A stretch of 11,671 nucleotides of DNA. Origin: Mageeibacillus sp. UBA3708 (GTDB taxonomy: Bacteria > Bacillota > Clostridia > Saccharofermentanales > Saccharofermentanaceae). The notes under the pieces were generated by a model, which saw only the letters and a list, made by a program, of their open reading frames with translations, was not told where the DNA came from and made no database searches. The DNA is taken from positions 1 to 11,671 of the forward strand of contig DFIB01000048.1 in assembly GCA_002371375.1 (NCBI GenBank). Direction: 5' to 3'. The translations under genes were made by a program, and so were the position numbers. This document shows, one piece after another, positions 7,140 to 11,671 of this stretch. The stretch's first letter is position 1; each line of letters opens with the position of its first letter.

Positions 7140-7261
7140 GCCCGCAGCTGCTTGCGAGCGGACTTCCGCAGGGTTTGGCGCCAGGACGTCACCTGAAATC
7201 TTTACGCATCTGCACGCAAGCGCCAAAACCGAGGACTGAAGCGAGCAAGTACGCTGCGGGC
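7140..7261. repeat. Long imperfect inverted repeat (122 bases)
   Basis: Arms pair in register: GCCCGCAGC (7140-7148) with GCTGCGGGC (7253-7261); CTTGC (7151-7155) with GCAAG (7245-7249); CTTC (7163-7166) with GAAG (7238-7241); and GGTTTGGCGC (7172-7181) with GCGCCAAAACC (7220-7230), with one bulged base. The central loop spans about 7182-7219. An internal hairpin GCGG-ACTT-CCGC (7158-7169) competes. It could end transcription in both directions, be a structured RNA, or be a small non-autonomous mobile element. Confidence 0.6.
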
Positions 7262-7273
7262 GCCTGCGGGTGC

Positions 7274-8344
7274 TTATTCTATCGCATTTTTGCCGTAGCT
7301 CTGAAGTTCACCGTACTTCTCTATCTCGTCGAGCTGTTGCTTAAGGATGGAATCGTACAGTGATTCCTTCTCTTTCCACAGGGATGATACGGCAGGGTCA
7401 TTGCGGTAATCAGTGAGCTGATAATTATCAACAAGATATTTGCCGATGTGATCGGCGAACTTCTCGGCACCGTAGACGTTGAGATGTTCACCGCCGTCAT
7501 AAGTGTCGTGACTCATATCAAGACCGATCTCATCGATCTTGTCGACATAGTTGATATAGGTCAGACCATTCTCCTCTGCAAAGGCGGACACCTGTTCGTC
7601 CCACTCCGGGTACCAGTGGGGATAAGTGATGGGTGCCTTGACGAGTAACAGTGTTACACCCTTTGATTTACAAAGGTCTGCCATCTTTTTGAGGTAGCCC
7701 ATTGCATAGTCGCCGAGGGACGGATCTGTCAGTGCCCGGGGCTCCGGGAACTCCTGCATCGGTCTTATGTCAGCTCTCAGATAATAACCGTTGACCGATA
7801 CCGGATCCTTGGAGAAGATGTGCTCATAATCCGAGGTCTTCAGCTCGCTCCATCTGGAATGGAATCTCAGAAAAGGGAAGACATAGTCGATGAAGTTCTC
7901 ATCCTCCATCATGGAGGCTTTGATCGCATTTACTTTCACGGATGACCATTTCATGCCGTCCAGTGCCATCCTGTTATATGTCTCGCTCTGAGGCTCGTTG
8001 TACTTCAGAGCAAGAACATTATAGACGACTACCTTGGGTGTCTCATAGCGCAGGGCATCCTCGAGCATATAGTAGCCGTGCCATACGAGTTGCTGGGAAT
8101 TGCCGCGGATATATGATGAGATCCCGTACTTGCGGTAAAGCTCCACGGTAGATACGTTCTCGTAGAACTCGCAGTCACCGATGAAGAGTACTTCGTGAGG
8201 GGCTTTGTCCTTGTAGTATTCCTCGGTGAGGGAGCCCTCGATGATGCCGCGCTGATATTTGGGTATCAGGAGGCAAGACAACACAAACAGCACCGCACAG
8301 GTGATGATTACAACGCATATCAGAGCGGTGACTCTCTTGCGCAT
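7274..8344 (-). CDS. Membrane-anchored SGNH-hydrolase-like (DltD/AlgJ-like) protein with Cys at the nucleophile position
   Basis: A 356-residue protein with one N-terminal membrane segment (about 7-27) and an extracytoplasmic SGNH-type domain. The first block reads FIGDCE (54-59), so C58 sits where the family normally has the catalytic Ser of GDS/GSS. Block V is DGGEHLN (283-289), with D283 and H287 the likely remaining catalytic residues. YIRG (78-81) and VVYN (106-109) are plausible oxyanion-hole blocks. In dlt and alginate systems the equivalent protein (DltD, AlgJ/AlgX) works with the MBOAT protein to put the acyl group onto the polymer; that role is inferred here from position, as the last gene of the ligase-carrier-MBOAT set. 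The ATG has AAAGGGGG (8363-8356) 11 bases upstream and follows the MBOAT stop by 43 bases. Confidence 0.82.
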   Translation of the reverse strand: MRKRVTALICVVIITCAVLFVLSCLLIPKYQRGIIEGSLTEEYYKDKAPHEVLFIGDCEFYENVSTVELYRKYGISSYIRGNSQQLVWHGYYMLEDALRYETPKVVVYNVLALKYNEPQSETYNRMALDGMKWSSVKVNAIKASMMEDENFIDYVFPFLRFHSRWSELKTSDYEHIFSKDPVSVNGYYLRADIRPMQEFPEPRALTDPSLGDYAMGYLKKMADLCKSKGVTLLLVKAPITYPHWYPEWDEQVSAFAEENGLTYINYVDKIDEIGLDMSHDTYDGGEHLNVYGAEKFADHIGKYLVDNYQLTDYRNDPAVSSLWKEKESLYDSILKQQLDEIEKYGELQSYGKNAIE

Positions 8345-8387
8345 GTGATGACGGACCCCCTTTCGAGATGGTTATAAGAGATGAATA

Positions 8388-9980
8388 TCAGAACTGGTTA
8401 TAGATGAACTGCGTAGCATCGTAACCGTGGCCGTATGCGCCGAACACCAGAGTTATTATCAGGAGCAGAGCCATAGCTCCGTACCAGATCCATGCATTGT
8501 TGTAGATCTTGTCGCGGAAGTCTTTCTTGGAGCGGTATTTGTAGATGCTTACCGTAAGGATTATGAGAAGTCCTGCCGCGAGCACGATGTAATCAGCACC
8601 GGAGAGGCCGAGATTGAGAAGGCTTCCGTCGCCGAAGATCTTGACGTTGAACTTCGTGAACATGGTGCCGACCATCTTGAACGTCATCGGTACATCCCTG
8701 TAGCAGTCGAACATTCTGATGAGGCTCATGAGGAAGATGGTCCTCAGTATCTCAAAGACCCCGTACCATGCCTTATCCTTGAAGCCGAATCTCTTGTGGA
8801 ATCTCTGGTAAAGCGGGTCGAATTCCTGCGATATCATGATGACTACAAAGTTCATGAGACCCCACACGATGAAGTTCCATGCAGCACCGTGCCAGACACC
8901 TGTAGCAAGCCATACGAGGAATGCCGAGATGTAGACGGTCAGTCTCTTGCCCCAGAACTTGCCGAGGTGCTCACGTGACCACTTGGAGAGCTTGAGCATG
9001 TTCTTGTCCACCGACAGGGGGTAGAAGATATAATCCGTGAACCAGGATCCCATGGTGATGTGCCAGCGGTTCCAGTACTCCTTGATATTCTTTGAGAAGT
9101 AGGGGAGATTGAAGTTCTCTGCTACCTTGATTCCGAGACACTGTGCGATACCGATAGTGATGTCGATACCGCCCGTGAAATCGCAGTACAGCTCGAAAGC
9201 GTAGAACAGCATCGCCACGAATACGTAGGCACCGGTATATGTCTCCGGGTCACCGATGAGGGCTGTAACCGCGGTAATGATCCTGTCCGCAATAACAACC
9301 TTCTTGAAGTAACCCCAGAGTATGCGGATAAAGCCGTAGGTGAACGTCTTCTCCGAGAACTTATGCTCCTCATAGAGCGTCTTGGACAGGTCTCCGTACC
9401 TGGAGATAGGACCCTGTACGAGCTGTGGGAAGAAAGACACGAACAGTGCCAGCTTGAAGGGGTTTTTCTCTGCATTCACTGTTCCCCTGTATGTATCAAT
9501 GAGGTAGCTTACTGTCTGGAAGGTGTAGAACGAGATACCCATTGGAACGAGGATATCCACAGCCTTGAGGGCGGCACCCTCAGACAGGAATTTGTTGATG
9601 TTCGTGATAACGAAGTTGGTATATTTGGTTACTGCGAGGATGCCGAGATTGAAGAGCATCGACAGCAGCAGGATGCGCCATTTGGACGACTTTGCCTTGG
9701 CCTTCAGCGACTTCTTGAGGTCAGATGTATATGACCCGTCAGCCTTGGCACTCTTGATGGCAAGGTCACACCTGTTTTGAGCTCTCTCCATCATCACGCC
9801 CGCGGCGAACGCCGTCACGGTAGTAGTGCCGATGAATATCAGGTAGTACGGATTGGCAATCCAGTAGAATGCATAGCTGGCGATAAGCAAAAGAGGCCAT
9901 TGCCACTTCTTGGGCAACAGATAATAAAGCACGAATAAAGCTATCGTGAACGCTATAAATTCATAAGATACAAAGAGCAT
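8388..9980 (-). CDS. MBOAT family acyltransferase, AlgI-like
   Basis: A 530-residue polytopic membrane-bound O-acyltransferase. Seen are the AlgI-type blocks YLIDTYRG (159-166), FFPQLVQGPI (183-192), YCDFTGGIDITIG (265-277), YWNRWHITMGSWF (302-314) and ATGVWHGAAWNF (359-370). H364 in WHG is the conserved MBOAT catalytic His, and H307 in RWH is the second conserved His of the family. The length and motif spelling fit AlgI/PatA better than the roughly 400-residue DltB. A charged insert (about 64-102) after the first helices is probably cytoplasmic. The expected role is to take an acyl or aminoacyl group from the carrier protein encoded just upstream and pass it across the membrane toward a surface polymer. 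The start ATG follows the carrier stop directly (TGA TAA ATG), with only a distant GAGGA upstream, so translation is probably coupled. Confidence 0.9.
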   Translation of the reverse strand: MLFVSYEFIAFTIALFVLYYLLPKKWQWPLLLIASYAFYWIANPYYLIFIGTTTVTAFAAGVMMERAQNRCDLAIKSAKADGSYTSDLKKSLKAKAKSSKWRILLLSMLFNLGILAVTKYTNFVITNINKFLSEGAALKAVDILVPMGISFYTFQTVSYLIDTYRGTVNAEKNPFKLALFVSFFPQLVQGPISRYGDLSKTLYEEHKFSEKTFTYGFIRILWGYFKKVVIADRIITAVTALIGDPETYTGAYVFVAMLFYAFELYCDFTGGIDITIGIAQCLGIKVAENFNLPYFSKNIKEYWNRWHITMGSWFTDYIFYPLSVDKNMLKLSKWSREHLGKFWGKRLTVYISAFLVWLATGVWHGAAWNFIVWGLMNFVVIMISQEFDPLYQRFHKRFGFKDKAWYGVFEILRTIFLMSLIRMFDCYRDVPMTFKMVGTMFTKFNVKIFGDGSLLNLGLSGADYIVLAAGLLIILTVSIYKYRSKKDFRDKIYNNAWIWYGAMALLLIITLVFGAYGHGYDATQFIYNQF

Positions 9981-9983
9981 TTA

Positions 9984-10214
9984 TCAGTCTTCGTCCTCAA
10001 GTCTCTTAACGAGTGCCGCAAGAGCAACCGCAGAATTGAAATTCTCGGGAATGATCTCTTCTGCAGGGATCTGCACATCGAGCCTGTCGTCAATCTCGGC
10101 AACGATGCTGATGATGTCGAAGGAATCGATGACCCTGTCATCTACGAGAGACTTGTTCGTCTCATAATCTACATCGGGATGGAGTTCCTTAAGGATTGCT
10201 ACTATCTCGTCCAT
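9984..10214 (-). CDS. Acyl/peptidyl carrier protein (DltC-like)
   Basis: A 76-residue acidic carrier protein. The phosphopantetheine attachment motif is IDSFD (29-33) with S31 as the modified Ser, followed by the IISIVAEIDDRLDVQIP stretch expected of helix II onward in ACP/DltC folds. Length and composition match DltC and free-standing peptidyl carriers. It should be charged on its phosphopantetheine thiol by the adenylating enzyme encoded upstream and feed the MBOAT protein encoded downstream. AAGGAGA (10228-10222) lies 7 bases before the ATG, which is a strong initiation site. The gap to the adenylation gene is 38 bases and to the MBOAT gene 3 bases. In canonical dlt operons the carrier gene follows dltB, whereas here it precedes the MBOAT gene. 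Confidence 0.92.
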   Translation of the reverse strand: MDEIVAILKELHPDVDYETNKSLVDDRVIDSFDIISIVAEIDDRLDVQIPAEEIIPENFNSAVALAALVKRLEDED

Positions 10215-10252
10215 GTAATGATCTCCTTTTATGTTAGCTTAGTTTGTTGTCT

Positions 10253-11671
10253 TTAGTTTGTTGCCATCTCGAGAAGCTTCTTCCTGTCCACCTTGCCGTT
10301 GGGCGTCAGTGGCATGTCATCAAGCTTCGTGAACACGTAAGGGAGCATATACTTGGGAACCTTCTCTGTAAGGATGTCCTTAAGCTGCCCCTCTTCGATC
10401 GTGCCCGTATAATATAACACAATTCTGTCTTTTTGTTTGTTGTAAACGGCACATGACAAATAAATGCCATCTAATGTGTTGACATTAGCCTCGATCTCGC
10501 CCAATTCGATCCTGTGTCCCATATGCTTGATCTGGTAATCCTTGCGCGATACGAAGACAAGCTCGCCGTATTCGTTGTATCTGGCGAGGTCGCCCGTTCT
10601 GTATATCAGTTCGGGATAGTGTGTATTAAGAGGGTTCTGAACAAAGACCTCAGCCGTTCTTACGGGGTCATTGTAATAACCTAGAGTAAGTGCCGTGCCC
10701 CTGATGCATATCTCTCCCACATCGCCGTCTGCCACCTTCTTATCCTCGTCGAGGAGCAATATCTCCGTATTATCGAAAGGCCTGCCGATCGGTATCGCAT
10801 CGCCTTCCTCGAACTCCCTGTTGACCTCATAATAGCAGCTCATTCCCGTAGCTTCTGTAGGACCGTAGAGATTGATGAACCTCGTCTCAGGCAGGGCCGC
10901 TCTCCAGCGGTTGAACTGCTTGATAGGGAAGACCTCTGACCCGAAAGCGACGAGCTTCAGGTGAGGAACCTCCTTCTTGAGTGCCCCCAGCGCGGAGATC
11001 ATTGTCAGAGCCGATACTACCCAGCAGACTGTATTTACACCGTTCTGATTCAGGAACTCAACAAGCTTGAGCGGGAACATGAACAGCTGCTTGGGAACGA
11101 TCGCCGTATAAGCACCGAACTTGATAGTCGGATACAGCTCCTTGAGGCATGCATCGAAGTAGAACGGACTCTGGTTGCCGAACCTAGTATCACGGTCAAA
11201 TCCGAGGACATCAGACAGGTGCTCGATATAGTCGATGACGCTCCTGTGGCACGCCGCGATACCCTTAGGGACACCTGTGGAACCTGATGTATATACCATG
11301 TAGATGGGATCCGTGTCTATCTGCCTGTCTCTGATGCCGGCGAGCGCCTCCCCGTTCTCGGGAGTATCCTTGATATCCTCAAAAAGTGCGATCTTCCCGT
11401 CGTAATCGAACTGCCTTGCAAGCTCTTCCGTCTCCTTCTCACAGATGATCAATTCAGGCTTCATCGAGCTTATGATGAGATCTATCCTCATCCTGGGCAT
11501 CTCTTCGTCGATCGGCACATATGAGCACCCGCCGTAGACCGTTCCGAAGAATGTCGATATGGCCCTCGGAGTCTTCTTCATGAATATGATAACGGGTTGC
11601 TTGTAGAAGCCTTCGTTTGCCAGGAAGGAACCGATGCTCCTTGCCGTGTCATATACCTGTCTGAATGTCAT
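10253..11671 (-). CDS. Amino-acid adenylation enzyme (DltA/NRPS A-domain-like), cut by the right edge
   Basis: An AMP-forming enzyme of the ANL superfamily that would activate an amino acid with ATP and load it on the neighbouring carrier protein. Counting from the edge codon, core motifs are A3 YTSGSTGVPKG (127-137), A4 YFDAC (171-175, with the amino-group-binding Asp at 173), A5 NLYGPTEAT (267-275), A7 YRTGD (357-361), A8 GHRIELGEIEA (385-395) and A10 PNGKVDRKKL (457-466, catalytic Lys 460). The codon at the edge reads ATG, but it begins the TF-x-x-V-Y segment that matches the T-Y-x-x-L region roughly 30 residues into family members, so the true N terminus is probably outside the window. 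The DltA pocket Cys (F-C-G-E-V) is replaced by Phe in FGSEVFP (243-249), so D-alanine is not a safe substrate assignment. It is a stand-alone A domain with no fused carrier. Confidence 0.92.
   Translation of the reverse strand: MTFRQVYDTARSIGSFLANEGFYKQPVIIFMKKTPRAISTFFGTVYGGCSYVPIDEEMPRMRIDLIISSMKPELIICEKETEELARQFDYDGKIALFEDIKDTPENGEALAGIRDRQIDTDPIYMVYTSGSTGVPKGIAACHRSVIDYIEHLSDVLGFDRDTRFGNQSPFYFDACLKELYPTIKFGAYTAIVPKQLFMFPLKLVEFLNQNGVNTVCWVVSALTMISALGALKKEVPHLKLVAFGSEVFPIKQFNRWRAALPETRFINLYGPTEATGMSCYYEVNREFEEGDAIPIGRPFDNTEILLLDEDKKVADGDVGEICIRGTALTLGYYNDPVRTAEVFVQNPLNTHYPELIYRTGDLARYNEYGELVFVSRKDYQIKHMGHRIELGEIEANVNTLDGIYLSCAVYNKQKDRIVLYYTGTIEEGQLKDILTEKVPKYMLPYVFTKLDDMPLTPNGKVDRKKLLEMATN

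Larger units (their letters stand above)
7045..7273. other. Intergenic gap between convergent transcription units
   Basis: This 229-base stretch lies between the stop codons of a rightward and a leftward gene. I see no credible gene in it. It looks richer in G+C than the flanking genes. It holds a small GC hairpin (7074-7086), a long imperfect inverted repeat (7140-7261), and the heptamer CTGCGGG twice in tandem (7254-7260 and 7264-7270). No long T-tract follows any of these on either strand. Confidence 0.6.

Noticed and set aside
6974..7192. 72-residue minus-strand frame reaching into the convergent gap
   Set aside because: It would start on GTG without a Shine-Dalgarno, overlaps the 3' end of the second GT-C gene by 71 bases, and runs through the inverted-repeat region. 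The translation matches no family I can name.
7254..7270. Tandem CTGCGGG heptamers as the start of a CRISPR or satellite array
   Set aside because: There are only two copies with 3 bases between them; no array structure exists.
8427..8978. 183-residue open frame on the plus strand opposite the MBOAT gene
   Set aside because: It is antisense to a conserved MBOAT gene, with an acidic low-information translation and no initiation signal.
11669..11671. ATG at the right edge as the true start of the adenylation gene
   Set aside because: The following residues align to a segment about 30 residues into family members, so this Met is probably internal and the gene continues outside the window.

Overview
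The window looks like chromosomal DNA from a mid-G+C Gram-positive anaerobe, most likely a member of the Clostridia. The grounds are strong AGGAGG-type ribosome binding sites, a lipoprotein with a Gram-positive style signal peptide, dlt-like cell-surface acylation genes, and no outer-membrane protein genes. The placement is inference; no rRNA or other taxonomic marker is present. I see no tRNA, rRNA, CRISPR array, insertion sequence or phage gene.

There are three blocks. (1) Positions 86-3193, minus strand: a complete three-gene operon for the proton-translocating NAD(P)+ transhydrogenase (pntAA-pntAB-pntB). It has its own sigma-A-like promoter, tight translational coupling between genes, and a clear intrinsic terminator. 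(2) Positions 3221-7044, plus strand, divergent from pnt: a large GT-C (GT39/ArnT/PMT-like) membrane glycosyltransferase, a small secreted lipoprotein with two BLIP/BamE-like repeats, and a second GT-C glycosyltransferase that is a clear paralogue of the first. (3) Positions 11671-7274, minus strand, convergent with block 2 and cut by the right edge: an amino-acid adenylation (AMP-forming) enzyme, a 76-residue acyl/peptidyl carrier protein, an AlgI-like MBOAT acyltransferase, and a membrane-anchored SGNH/DltD-like protein.

Block 3 has the same parts as the dlt system, which activates an amino acid, loads it on a carrier, moves it across the membrane and esterifies a wall polymer. It departs from dlt in four ways. 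The order is ligase-carrier-MBOAT-SGNH. The MBOAT is AlgI-sized and AlgI-like. The ligase lacks the pocket cysteine of D-alanine-specific DltA. The SGNH protein has Cys where the Ser nucleophile belongs. I read it as a dlt-like system that may use a different acyl group or a different acceptor glycan. Block 2 enzymes would add sugars to an extracytoplasmic acceptor from a polyprenyl-phosphate donor, so blocks 2 and 3 may decorate the same surface glycopolymer; this is inference from proximity.

The 229-base gap between blocks 2 and 3 is not coding as far as I can tell. It holds a long imperfect inverted repeat and a small GC hairpin that the gene annotation does not explain.
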